64,000 nucleotides of DNA from Sphingobacteriales bacterium (GTDB taxonomy: Bacteria; Bacteroidota; Bacteroidia; Chitinophagales; Chitinophagaceae). Below the pieces are notes generated by a model. The model saw only the letters and a program-made list of their open reading frames with translations, ran no database searches and had not been told where the DNA came from. Every line of letters starts with the position of its first letter. Positions within the stretch are counted from its first letter, which is position 1. The translations under genes were made by a program, and so were the position numbers. Shown here piece by piece: positions 9,317 to 17,862 of this stretch. The stretch lies in assembly GCA_016708305.1 (NCBI GenBank), contig JADJGB010000008.1, positions 1,302,001-1,366,000 of the forward strand. The letters are read 5' to 3'.

Positions 9317-10645
9317 ATGCCTGGCTCAAGAAGAAAATTTATCAAAGATGCGGTATTGACCACCGGAGGTCTGTATCTGGCCTCAAAAGGATTTAGCGCC
9401 AATAGTTACAGAAGGATTATGGGAGCTAATGACAGGGTCAATGTGGGTGTAATCGGTTTTTCTGACCGTTTCCGCTCTTCTCTTTTCCCTTCTTTTTTAA
9501 ACCATAACAAAGAGTTGAACTTCGATATGGTGGCAGTGTCCGATTTATGGAACTACCGCCGAAATATGGGGGTGGATTATATTCAGTCTAAAATGAATAA
9601 TAAAATCACCTCATGTCGCAATAATGAAGAACTGTATAATCTGAAAAATGTAGATGCGGTAATTATCAGCACAGCCGATTTTCAACATGCCCTGCATACC
9701 ATTGAGGCGGTTAAGGCGAAATGTGACGCGTATATAGAAAAACCATTTGCCGAAACGATGGCAGATAATCGAGCTGCACTAAAAGCAGTTAAGGAATCCA
9801 AGCGTATTGTTCAGATTGGCTCGCAAAGAAGAAGCGGGACTAATTATTTGGCGGCCAACAATTTTATAAGATCGGGTAAATTTGGAAACATTACAATGGT
9901 GGAACTTACCTGGAATGTGAACCAGCCCGGACGCTGGCGCAGACCCGACCTGGTGGCAAAGCTCAGGCAGGAAGATACAGACTGGAAACGATATTTAATA
10001 AACAGGCCGTTTGAGTCCTGGGACCCAAGAAAATATTTGGAATATCGTTTGTTCTGGCCTTATTCCTCGGGCATGCCCGGCCAGTGGATGAGCCATCAGA
10101 TAGATACAGTACACTGGTTTACCGGACTGAAACATCCGCGCAGCGTAGTGGCTAATGGCGGTATTTACCAATGGAAAGATGGCAGGAGGAACTGGGATAC
10201 CACAACGGCAGTGTTTGATTATGGTCCCGAAAATGATATGAATGATGGTTTTCAGGTGGTGTTTATGTCGCGGATGCACAATGGCGATGAAAACCCATCC
10301 GAGATTTATTATTCAGTGGGAGGCGAATTGAATTTGATTACCAATAAAGTGTCTCCAAAAGGCGGCCTGACCGAAAATCATGCCAAGGCAATGGGAATGA
10401 AGGCCAATTTGCTGCCTGATGTTTCGCTTACCGAACTGGCAGAAAAGGTAGTGGCTTCGGCCAATACCGGCGCCGATATTCTGACCAGTTCGCATATTCG
10501 CAACTGGATGGAATGTGTGCGGAGCAGAAAGGAAACCAATGCGCCTGTGGAAGCCGGCTATTATCATAGTATTGCCAACATTATGACAACGGCTGCTGCG
10601 CGCACCGGCCAGAAAGCCACTTTCAATGAAAAACGCCGGAAGTAA
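9317..10645 (+). CDS. Gfo/Idh/MocA-family oxidoreductase with Tat-like leader
   Basis: About 442 residues. The N-terminus has a twin-arginine-like leader (SRRKFIKDAVLTTGGLYLAS), suggesting export of a folded, cofactor-loaded enzyme. A Rossmann segment follows (NVGVIGFSDRF), then the cofactor-proximal VDAVIISTADFQHA and the diagnostic EKPFAETMADNRA (the family EKP motif). The C-terminal alpha/beta domain ends near residue 430. Members reduce or oxidise sugars and related substrates with NAD(P); the substrate here is unknown. ATG 9317 is preferred to the TTG at 9308 because it puts the Arg pair near the start. Confidence 0.9.
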   Translation: MPGSRRKFIKDAVLTTGGLYLASKGFSANSYRRIMGANDRVNVGVIGFSDRFRSSLFPSFLNHNKELNFDMVAVSDLWNYRRNMGVDYIQSKMNNKITSCRNNEELYNLKNVDAVIISTADFQHALHTIEAVKAKCDAYIEKPFAETMADNRAALKAVKESKRIVQIGSQRRSGTNYLAANNFIRSGKFGNITMVELTWNVNQPGRWRRPDLVAKLRQEDTDWKRYLINRPFESWDPRKYLEYRLFWPYSSGMPGQWMSHQIDTVHWFTGLKHPRSVVANGGIYQWKDGRRNWDTTTAVFDYGPENDMNDGFQVVFMSRMHNGDENPSEIYYSVGGELNLITNKVSPKGGLTENHAKAMGMKANLLPDVSLTELAEKVVASANTGADILTSSHIRNWMECVRSRKETNAPVEAGYYHSIANIMTTAAARTGQKATFNEKRRK

Positions 10646-10727
10646 TAGCCGGGGGCAAGGTGTTTAAATACTAGGCGATTCAACAAAGCGGGCTTTTTAT
10701 TGTTTTTTATATGAAATAAGCTAAAAG

Positions 10728-11372
10728 ATGATAAAGGGTATAACAATAACCGGCCTGTTTTTGATTACACTATTTGCCTGTGCACAAAAGGCAGCAAAAA
10801 ATCCCGATCATAAAAAGGAGTATATTATGAATGTAAATACCGATACTGCCACCTTTGCCAATGGGTGTTTTTGGTGTGCCGAAGCCATATTTCAGGAGGT
10901 GAAGGGAGTAGAAAAAGTTACGAGCGGCTACACAGACGGGCACACTAAAAACCCTACCTATAAAGAAGTGTGTACGGGTGAAACCGGCCATGCCGAGTGC
11001 CTTCAAATATTTTATAACCCTGCCATAATCAGTTTTGATGAACTACTGGAAATTTTCTGGAAAACCCACGACCCTACCACGCTCAATCGTCAGGGAAATG
11101 ATGTGGGCAACCAATATCGCAGCGGAATTTATTATCATAATGCAGAACAGAAAGAAAAGGCGGAGCATTACAAGATCGAGCTGGACAAAAGTGGCGCATA
11201 TAATAATCCGATTGTTACCGAAATAAAACCTTTCACTGTTTTTTATCCTGCCGAAGACTATCATCAGGAGTACTTCAGCAATAATGAAAATCAAAATCCT
11301 TATTGCAGTATTGTTATCAGACCCAAGGTGGATAAGTTTAGAAAAGTGTTTAAAGACAAACTGAAAAAATAA
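10728..11372 (+). CDS. msrA: Peptide-methionine (S)-S-oxide reductase, lipoprotein form
   Basis: A 214-residue protein. A lipobox (LFAC, Cys18) after a short hydrophobic stretch predicts a lipid anchor in the periplasm. The MsrA domain starts near residue 40 with the catalytic motif GCFWCAE (nucleophile Cys47) and continues with GYTDGHTKNPTYKEVCTGETGHAE and the conserved YFSNNENQNPYC tail. It repairs oxidised methionine in proteins. The leader implies action outside the cytoplasm. It converges on the DUF502 gene with one base between them. Confidence 0.95.
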   Translation: MIKGITITGLFLITLFACAQKAAKNPDHKKEYIMNVNTDTATFANGCFWCAEAIFQEVKGVEKVTSGYTDGHTKNPTYKEVCTGETGHAECLQIFYNPAIISFDELLEIFWKTHDPTTLNRQGNDVGNQYRSGIYYHNAEQKEKAEHYKIELDKSGAYNNPIVTEIKPFTVFYPAEDYHQEYFSNNENQNPYCSIVIRPKVDKFRKVFKDKLKK

Positions 11373-11373
11373 A

Positions 11374-11976
11374 TTATTTAGCCTCCGTTTCTACCACACC
11401 TCCGGTCACGGTATAAGTCATTGCATCTCCTGCAGTAATGTTTTCGATAGGTTTTACCCTGTCTTTGGGTAAAATGTATAATTGTCCTGCAAAGTTGTAT
11501 GCCTGAGGCACATACACGGCCACCATATCGGCTCCCATATTGAATTTATCCATTTCATCATCGGTTAAAAATCCCACAATCCATACATCATTATTAAAAA
11601 CATTGGCCAATACGGCTTTGGTGAATTTTTTTTTGTCGCCAGCAAATGCGCGAAAAAAATCTTTTATTGACTTGTAAATCAGTTTTATGCCCGGTGTGCG
11701 CTCCAGCCAGTGGTCAAAAAAATTAATGACACTTTCCATTATAAAATAACTGCTCACCCATCCCACAAAAATGATAAACCCGATAATTGTAAGAAAACCC
11801 ACTCCCGGCACCGTAACAAAGGGTCTTAAAAAGCCATCAATAATATCAAAAAGCCAGTACAAAATATAAATGGTGATGCTGATGGGTGCCAGAATCAAAA
11901 TGCCCTGCATGAAATACCGGAACAGCAGTTTTAAAATGCCATCCTTCGAAAAATTATATTTTGTTGGTTCTGTCAT
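11374..11976 (-). CDS. DUF502-family membrane protein
   Basis: About 200 residues with two long hydrophobic segments near the N-terminus (FMQGILILAPISITIYILYWLF and VGFLTIIGFIIFVGWVSSYFI), and a soluble part containing RTPGIKLIYKSIKDFF and VWIVGFLTDD, which are hallmarks of DUF502. The function of the family is not established. The start is taken as ATG 11976; the upstream TTG (11985) overlaps a weak promoter-like TACCTTG. Confidence 0.87.
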   Translation of the reverse strand: MTEPTKYNFSKDGILKLLFRYFMQGILILAPISITIYILYWLFDIIDGFLRPFVTVPGVGFLTIIGFIIFVGWVSSYFIMESVINFFDHWLERTPGIKLIYKSIKDFFRAFAGDKKKFTKAVLANVFNNDVWIVGFLTDDEMDKFNMGADMVAVYVPQAYNFAGQLYILPKDRVKPIENITAGDAMTYTVTGGVVETEAK

Positions 11977-12060
11977 AGGGTGCAAGGTATTCAGAAAATC
12001 AACAATTTCAATTTTGAAGGTAGAAATATTTTTAAGCTTTTTAAATTAACACTTACTCTT

Positions 12061-12090
12061 TTGTTATCAAATGGTTTTGAATTAGCTTTG
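12061..12090 (+). promoter_or_regulatory. Bacteroidota-type promoter of frr
   Basis: TTG at 12061-12063, exactly 19 bases, then TAGCTTTG at 12083-12090. This is a full match to the TTG-N19-TAnnTTTG pattern, 23 bases before ATG 12114. Confidence 0.7.
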
Positions 12091-12113
12091 CAGCTAACAT
12101 AAACAATCAGATT

Positions 12114-12637
12114 ATGCAAGACCAGTTAATAAAAACTACCTTGAGGCAGAACTTGCCAAAATAAGAGCCGGAAAAGCCAACCCTCAGATTCTGGATGGCA
12201 TTGTGGTAGATTACTATGGCGCTCATGTACCCATCAATCAGGTGGCTAATGTTACCGTAATGGATGCCAGAACCCTCAATGTTCAGCCCTGGGAAAAAAA
12301 TATGCTGCAACCCATCGAAAGAGCAATAATTGCCGCTAACATCGGTATCAATCCTCAAAATGACGGGGTGAACATCAGACTGTTTTTGCCTCCATTAACC
12401 GAAGAGAGAAGGAAAGAATTAGTGAAGAAAAGCCAATCCGAAGGTGAAGTGTCAAAAATTGGCATCCGGGGCAGTAGAAGAGACGCTATTGAGCACATCA
12501 AAAAATTGCAGAAAGAAGGACTAAGCGAAGATGCAGCCAAAGATGCCGAAGGTTCGGTACAGCAACTGACAGATAAATACATTACTATTGTAGAAAAACA
12601 TCTCACTCAGAAAGAAAAGGAAATTATGGCTATTTAA
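12114..12637 (+). CDS. frr: Ribosome recycling factor, damaged N-terminus
   Basis: RRF splits post-termination ribosomes with EF-G. From about 12134 the frame reads NYLEAELAKIRAGKA, then NVQPWEKNMLQPIERAI and RRDAIEHIKKLQKEGLSED, all conserved RRF blocks. The ATG matching the promoter is at 12114 (MQDQLI) but lies in another frame. Joining them needs one base at the A run 12131-12135, and even then roughly 13 residues of helix 1 usual before LEAELAKI seem absent. A small internal deletion or an assembly error are both possible. The gene is essential, so an intact copy must exist somewhere. Confidence 0.85.
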
Positions 12638-12663
12638 AGGATAGTAATAGATTTTTACAGATA

Positions 12664-12689
12664 AAGGAGGCATTGTCCTCCTTATTTTA
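12664..12689 (+). terminator. Terminator after frr
   Basis: AAGGAGG and CCTCCTT form a perfect 7-bp stem with a 6-base loop, followed by ATTTT. Confidence 0.65.
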
Positions 12690-12716
12690 ATTAAACAGTT
12701 AAATAAATTTTCCGGA

Positions 12717-13481
12717 ATGTCTAATTATAATTTAAAAGAAATTGATACCCGCGCTCCAAAAGATGTAGAAAAAAAGCACATTAAAGAAGCAACCGAAAAA
12801 ATAGTTGATGACCTTAATGAATTGCAGAATCTTTTATATGCCGAAGGCAAGCATGCTATTCTGGTAGTATTGCAGGGGATGGATGCCAGTGGAAAAGATG
12901 GCGCTATTCTCAACGTGTTTGGCCGCATGAATCTTCAGGGAGTAGATGTGGTTTCCTTCAAAGTGCCAACGGCAGAGGAATTATCGCATGACTTTTTGTG
13001 GCGAATTCATAAAAATGCTCCCGCAAAAGGTCGGATTCAGATTTTTAATCGCTCACATTATGAAGATATTCTGGTAACACGTGTACATGGCTGGTGCGAT
13101 TATGACCTGGCCAAAAAGCGTATGCAGGCAATCAATGATTTTGAAAAACTTTTGCAAAAACACAACTGCACTCAAATTTTGAAATTTTATCTGCACACCT
13201 CAGAAAAAGAGCAGCAGGAAAGATTGCAGGAGAGAGTGACCAATCCTCAGAAAATGTGGAAGTACAATGAGCGCGATTTTGAAGAAGCTAAACTAAGAAG
13301 CAAATATTACGAAATGTATCAGGATTGCTTCAAAAACTGCAACAACCCTGAGTGGATCATTGTACCCTCCGATCAAAATTGGTATAAAGAGTATGTGATT
13401 GCAAAAACACTCAGGGATACATTAAAAAAGCTGGATATGAAATATCCTTCGCTTGCGTCCGAAAAGCCGAAAAGTGAGTAA
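12717..13481 (+). CDS. Polyphosphate kinase 2 family protein
   Basis: A 254-residue PPK2-type nucleotide phosphotransferase. Walker A is GMDASGKDG at residues 54-62, Walker B is FNRSHYED near 110-117, and the lid region carries the KMWKYNERDFEEA stretch. The family moves phosphate between polyphosphate and nucleotides. The single-domain size with this motif set fits the short PPK2 classes that phosphorylate AMP and/or ADP; the class was not resolved. It stands alone between two terminator-like hairpins together with mscL. Confidence 0.92.
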   Translation: MSNYNLKEIDTRAPKDVEKKHIKEATEKIVDDLNELQNLLYAEGKHAILVVLQGMDASGKDGAILNVFGRMNLQGVDVVSFKVPTAEELSHDFLWRIHKNAPAKGRIQIFNRSHYEDILVTRVHGWCDYDLAKKRMQAINDFEKLLQKHNCTQILKFYLHTSEKEQQERLQERVTNPQKMWKYNERDFEEAKLRSKYYEMYQDCFKNCNNPEWIIVPSDQNWYKEYVIAKTLRDTLKKLDMKYPSLASEKPKSE

Positions 13482-13573
13482 ATTAGAATTATTTATATAA
13501 GTCAATTTATAGAATTACGCTATATTTATTCAGTGAAAATTATTTATTACTAAAAAATTTAAAACGATTTTAC

Positions 13574-13996
13574 ATGGGAATGATTAAAGAATTTAAAGAA
13601 TTTGCCGTTAAGGGAAATGCTATTGATCTGGCTGTCGGTGTTATCATTGGCGGCGCTTTTGGCAAAATAGTATCCAGCATTATTGATGATTTAATAATGC
13701 CGGTGGTAGGCGCACTGATAGGAAAACCTGATTTCAGCAGCTTGTATTGGGTGCTTAAAGGTGATGTGCCTGGAGGTACCAAGTTGGAAGAAGCCAGAAA
13801 AATTGCAGATGCATCCATCTTCGCCTATGGTAATTTTATCACTGTGGCCATTAATTTCCTTCTTTTGGCATTAGTGGTATTCTGGATGGTAAGGGCTATT
13901 AATAAAATGAAAAAAGCAGAAGCCCCCGCTGCTGATGCAGGACCATCTTCAACCGATCAATTATTGATGGAGATCAGGGATTCTCTGAAAAAATAA
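13574..13996 (+). CDS. mscL: Large-conductance mechanosensitive channel
   Basis: A 140-residue inner-membrane protein that opens under hypo-osmotic stress. It has the typical N-terminal amphipathic helix (MIKEFKEFAVKGNAIDLAVG), a first membrane helix (AVGVIIGGAFGKIVSSIIDDLIMP), a periplasmic loop, a second membrane helix (FITVAINFLLLALVVFWMV) and a charged C-terminal helix. Length is typical. A terminator follows directly. Confidence 0.96.
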   Translation: MGMIKEFKEFAVKGNAIDLAVGVIIGGAFGKIVSSIIDDLIMPVVGALIGKPDFSSLYWVLKGDVPGGTKLEEARKIADASIFAYGNFITVAINFLLLALVVFWMVRAINKMKKAEAPAADAGPSSTDQLLMEIRDSLKK

Positions 13997-14030
13997 ATCG
14001 GTAATAAAATAATCGATTTACTACATTTGT

Positions 14031-14067
14031 AAAGTCCTGCCTGACGGGCAGGGCTTTATATTTTTTA
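14031..14067 (+). terminator. Terminator of mscL
   Basis: AAAGTCCTGCC pairs with GGCAGGGCTTT (11 bp, one G-U) around a 5-base loop, followed by a T-rich tail. Confidence 0.85.
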
Positions 14068-14086
14068 GTTCAAATTCATATTTGTT

Positions 14087-14893
14087 GTGAACAATAATGC
14101 CACCTATCAGATAAAATTGTCTCAGTTTGAAGGGCCTTTCGATCTCTTATTGTTTTTTATTGAAAGAGACGAACTGGATATTTATAATATTCCGATTACA
14201 AAAATCACCAACGACTTTCTGGATTATATTCGGGAGCAGGAATTTTTGAATATCGAACTGTCAAGCGAGTTTATATTGTTTATTTCTACGCTGATGCGCA
14301 TTAAAGCTAAAATGCTGATCCCCCGTAAAGAACTGGATGAGCAGGGCAATGAAATAGACCCCAGAGAAGAACTGGTAAGCAAAATTCTTGAATACAAAAA
14401 ATTCAAAGAAGCTTCTGTTCAAATGGCCGAAATGGAAGCACTGCGTATGCTGATGGTAAAGCGGGGAAATATCCAGAAAGAACTTTCGCAAATAGGCGAA
14501 GAAGCCGGAGAGGGAACTGAAATTCAGGCGATTACGCTTTTTAACCTGATGAAGGCTTTCGAAAAGGCCATAAAGCGATATGATGAAAAAATAAACAAGC
14601 CGATTCACACTGTCATTCGTTACAACTATTCAATGGAAGCCAGCCGTGAGTATGTACTGGGCATGGCAGCGGGAGAAAAAAATGTGTCTTTTGAAAAATT
14701 ATTTGAACTGGCTGAGAATAGGGTGCATGCTATTTTTCTGTTTCTTTCAATTTTAGAAGTGGTACAACTCAATTATTTGAATATCATGGTGGGGCAAGGG
14801 GAAAATAATTTTATCCTCGAATATGTAGAGCCCGAAGAGCGTGATAGGGAAAGAATACTGAAAGATGATGATGGTAATGAGATTAAAATTTAA
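14087..14893 (+). CDS. scpA: Segregation and condensation protein A
   Basis: A 268-residue kleisin that joins SMC and ScpB in the condensin complex for chromosome compaction. The N-terminal SMC-binding segment is present (QIKLSQFEGPFDLLLFFIERDELDIYNIPI), followed by a charged central helix region and a C-terminal winged-helix part (VSFEKLFELAENRVHAIFLFLSILEVVQL). It starts with GTG at 14087, which gives the family's usual spacing to the FEGPFDLL motif. scpB is not next to it. Confidence 0.93.
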   Translation: MNNNATYQIKLSQFEGPFDLLLFFIERDELDIYNIPITKITNDFLDYIREQEFLNIELSSEFILFISTLMRIKAKMLIPRKELDEQGNEIDPREELVSKILEYKKFKEASVQMAEMEALRMLMVKRGNIQKELSQIGEEAGEGTEIQAITLFNLMKAFEKAIKRYDEKINKPIHTVIRYNYSMEASREYVLGMAAGEKNVSFEKLFELAENRVHAIFLFLSILEVVQLNYLNIMVGQGENNFILEYVEPEERDRERILKDDDGNEIKI

Positions 14894-14895
14894 AT

Positions 14896-14990
14896 ATGCT
14901 GTAGGCTATAAGCAATTAGCAATCAACAATTTGTAATCTGTAATCAGCAATTTGCAATTTTTCAACCTCAAACCTTGAACCTCAAACTAT
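14896..14990. repeat. Degenerate heptamer-repeat spacer (copy 3)
   Basis: Contains atgctgtaggctataagcaa and serial words like aatttgtaatctgtaatcag and cctcaaaccttgaacctcaa. This is the same vocabulary as the arrays at 1003, 4351 and 23970. Non-coding. Confidence 0.6.
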
Positions 14991-15013
14991 TCTTTGAGAG
15001 GGGAAGATATATA

Positions 15014-15046
15014 TAAAAAAAACACCCCGAAACATTTCGGGGCGTT
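15014..15046 (-). terminator. Terminator of the OmpP1/FadL-type gene
   Basis: On the minus strand AACGCCCCGAAA pairs with TTTCGGGGTGTT (one G-U) across a 2-base loop, followed by a run of eight T. It lies 28 bases past the stop codon. Confidence 0.88.
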
Positions 15047-15073
15047 CAACTACTAAATATAAACTAAGCACTT

Positions 15074-16630
15074 TTAGATTTTAAATCCTAATGTTAATAC
15101 TAAGCGTGAGCTATTGTTCTTGATATCGGCTGCATAAGATCCTTTGTTCACGTGATATGGGAAATATACCTGCGTTCCAAAAGACTGCACATAACCCAAA
15201 TCTACAAACACGCCTCTGTTTCTGTAGCCTATACCGCCTGTAGCTTGATAAATGTTGCTTTTTAGGTTGTCATTGGCATAAGGACTGCCGTAGTAAGCGC
15301 CACCGCCTCTAAACATAAAGGTGTTAAACTTCAACTCTATACCCGCTCTGGCATTTACAGCGCCTTTATAATAATCCTGAATAGTGCTGTTCAGGTCTTT
15401 TAAATAACTATTGTCTGAAGAATTTCCGTTTCCGGAAGAAAATCTTGTTGTCTTATGATTTACATATTCTACATCGGCTGTCAAAAAACCTCTTTGTGAT
15501 GCCACATTGGTTACATCTCCAAACATCAATGCCAGACTCCCCATCAGTTTATAAGGCGTTCTCATATTGTAATCAAAAACGCCTGCACCGGGGAATGTTT
15601 TATCATCAGATGCCATATATAAAACCCTGTCAAGGGTAGGAGATGGAGCATAATTCTCCCTGTCAGTTTTTACGTAAGACCAATAATTATCTTTAAGGGT
15701 GTAAAAAGTGGGGGTGTGCACAGTAAATCCTAATCTTACCATTTCGGTGGGTTTTATTACAACACCCAATTTGGCATTGATACCGGCTCCGGTTGTAGTA
15801 AGTTCTTCCCTCAGTTCTGCGTGATCGAAACCATTTGTGGCATCGTTTTCGTCAGGGTCCATTTCTAAAAAACTTCTGTTGCTGCTATAGCGCAGAGTCG
15901 GTAATCCGATTGTACCGCCAATAAATACCCTGTCATCAATATTGGCTGCGCCAGCAATGGCAAATTCGGTTATTCCGCCGGAAGTTTTCAAGAGTTCATC
16001 CTGATCCACACCGCCCTTAGCGGCAATTTTTGCTGCATTTGAAAAGTATTTATTTGCACCTGGTAAGTTTTTGTCATAATCAATCCAATAGGTATTCAGC
16101 GCAAGTGAAGGGCCAAACTGATACCCGTTTCCGGCTGCTACGGTATTAGGGTCAATCCCCTTTACGTCGTCTAAAAATTTTTCAGACATAGAGCTCATGG
16201 TATTTCTGCCATTAAAACGTACAGTGCCGTTAAAATCAGCTACCCGGTTGATACCCAGTGCAAAAGCAGTACTCTTTACCGAACCGTTTCCATAGCGTTC
16301 CTTTCCCAATACAATACCAGATGTACCCAAGAAGCCCGTATTTGATTTCTGTGCAGGCCCCGAGCTGCCAAAGTAGGTAGATGTGGTTTTATTGAAGTTC
16401 AGTCCTCCGGATACAACCAAATCACCCGTTTTGTAAAATCCGATATTGGCGGGGTTTGAAAACATGGTCGAGATTTCGCCTCCCAAAGCGCCGCTCGCTC
16501 CTCCCAATGACTGCACCCTGGCAGTTCCTGTGGCGGTCTGCCAGGAGTATCTTAGGCCGTCCTCTGGTGTTTGGGCCAATATTACTCCGCCAATAGCGAA
16601 GGAAAAAATGGTCAATAAACTTTTTTTCAT
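15074..16630 (-). CDS. OmpP1/FadL/TodX-family outer membrane protein
   Basis: A 518-residue protein with a signal peptide (hydrophobic run ending GVILAQ). The N-terminal mature segment has the FadL-family feature LGGASGALGGEISTMFSNPANIGFY, which includes the conserved NPA. The rest alternates amphipathic strands, with a C-terminal strand ending LVLTLGFKI as in outer-membrane barrels. FadL relatives carry long-chain fatty acids or other hydrophobic compounds through the outer membrane; the ligand is unknown. It is transcribed alone and has its own terminator. Confidence 0.9.
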   Translation of the reverse strand: MKKSLLTIFSFAIGGVILAQTPEDGLRYSWQTATGTARVQSLGGASGALGGEISTMFSNPANIGFYKTGDLVVSGGLNFNKTTSTYFGSSGPAQKSNTGFLGTSGIVLGKERYGNGSVKSTAFALGINRVADFNGTVRFNGRNTMSSMSEKFLDDVKGIDPNTVAAGNGYQFGPSLALNTYWIDYDKNLPGANKYFSNAAKIAAKGGVDQDELLKTSGGITEFAIAGAANIDDRVFIGGTIGLPTLRYSSNRSFLEMDPDENDATNGFDHAELREELTTTGAGINAKLGVVIKPTEMVRLGFTVHTPTFYTLKDNYWSYVKTDRENYAPSPTLDRVLYMASDDKTFPGAGVFDYNMRTPYKLMGSLALMFGDVTNVASQRGFLTADVEYVNHKTTRFSSGNGNSSDNSYLKDLNSTIQDYYKGAVNARAGIELKFNTFMFRGGGAYYGSPYANDNLKSNIYQATGGIGYRNRGVFVDLGYVQSFGTQVYFPYHVNKGSYAADIKNNSSRLVLTLGFKI

Positions 16631-16665
16631 TTGAGTTATAGATAATTATTTTATTAATAATTGTT

Positions 16666-17643
16666 TTAGAACCTTCTTACAGGAGCGCTGCTTCCGCTGG
16701 AACCGCTGCCTGAACTACCACCTGAACTACCACCTGAACTCCTTCCTGAGCTACCACCGCTTATGGTAGGCGAAGAGCTTGGATAAGTTGACCTGTTGTA
16801 AGTATCATTGTTGCTTCTGCTGTTATAATTACCGCTTCTGATGGCATCGGCTCTTTGTCTGGAGCTGGCGCTTGAGTTGTTGGAGTTTGTATTTACGCTT
16901 CCTTCACTCCGCATGCCGTAAGTGCTTCGGTATCCGCCCAAATTACTGCTATTACTGCTCACACCGTTTCTATAGACATTCCTGTTGACCCCGGTTCCGC
17001 CGGAGCCTCTGTAAGATGCCAGATTCGTTGTTCTGGGGCCGTAATAGACCGATCTGGTGCCTCCCACAAAATAACCGGGGCCATATAGGTATGGGTCCCA
17101 GTATGATCCCCAACCCCAGCCATAACCATATCCATAACCTCCAGAGTACCAGGGGTTGTACCAGGGGTCCCAATAGCTGCCATACCAACCGCCCCAACCG
17201 CCATAGAAACTGCCATACCGACCGCCCCAGCCCATTCCCCAGCCGCCGTAGTAATAAGGGTTATAATACATGTTCCAGTAGCTTACCGGAGACCATGGAT
17301 TGTTCCAATACCAAGGGTCATTCCAATATCCCCAGTTGTTATAATAACTGAAATTGTAACGATTGCCGTAATAATACCAGTCATCCAAATCGTTCCATTG
17401 ATAGCGGTTGCGCACCTTCATACGGAGATAGCGGTCATCATAGTCTTCGTAAGTATAATCCTCTTCTCCGTCATATTGGCGGTAACGTCTATCATCGCTT
17501 TTCTTGGCTTTTACATATTCACTTTCGGGTGCAGCCGGAGAGCTATACACATCATCCGGCGTTTGGCCGGTTTGATAGGCGGTGGCACATCCCCCCATCA
17601 TCAGGGCAATTGCCAGCATAATAATTAATGTATTCGTTTTCAT
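16666..17643 (-). CDS. Tyr/Trp/Gly-rich low-complexity lipoprotein
   Basis: 325 residues. A signal with lipobox GGC (Cys19) predicts lipidation. Residues about 40-75 are acidic and Tyr-rich, about 80-205 are dominated by Tyr, Trp, Gly, Asn and Pro in repeats such as YWNDPWYWNNPW and GGWYGSYWDPWY, and the last 120 are Ser/Asn/Gly-rich, ending in serial SSGGSSGG units and APVRRF. No enzymatic motif is seen. Similar composition occurs in Bacteroidota envelope lipoproteins of unknown role. Aromatic-glycine repeats might self-associate or form flexible surface fibres; that is inference. Confidence 0.8.
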   Translation of the reverse strand: MKTNTLIIMLAIALMMGGCATAYQTGQTPDDVYSSPAAPESEYVKAKKSDDRRYRQYDGEEDYTYEDYDDRYLRMKVRNRYQWNDLDDWYYYGNRYNFSYYNNWGYWNDPWYWNNPWSPVSYWNMYYNPYYYGGWGMGWGGRYGSFYGGWGGWYGSYWDPWYNPWYSGGYGYGYGWGWGSYWDPYLYGPGYFVGGTRSVYYGPRTTNLASYRGSGGTGVNRNVYRNGVSSNSSNLGGYRSTYGMRSEGSVNTNSNNSSASSRQRADAIRSGNYNSRSNNDTYNRSTYPSSSPTISGGSSGRSSGGSSGGSSGSGSSGSSAPVRRF

Positions 17644-17721
17644 TGTGGCTCAGTTTATATTTTTACAAATAGTTTCCAAAAATAATCAAATCTTTACTTT
17701 CGTTCTTACACTTAATAAATT

Positions 17722-17729
17722 TACATTTG
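17722..17729 (+). promoter_or_regulatory. -7 promoter box upstream of proS
   Basis: TACATTTG fits TAnnTTTG exactly, 133 bases before the proS ATG, leaving a fairly long AT-rich leader. The -33 element is weak (TTTCG about 20 bases upstream). Confidence 0.45.
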
Positions 17730-17862
17730 CACATTTCAGGGTAAAGTTACACTATTATTGACGTGAATGTAATAAAAAGGATGCTTAACGTGTTGTTAAT
17801 TAACAATGCTCTGAAAAAATAGTTGAAATTTAATAGAACATATTGATTTACAGTATAATATT

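Noticed and set aside
16959..17351. Three overlapping frames of 75-111 residues inside the Tyr/Trp/Gly-rich lipoprotein gene
   Set aside because: Their open length is explained by the repetitive GC-skewed codons of the real gene; they have no recognisable domain or start context.
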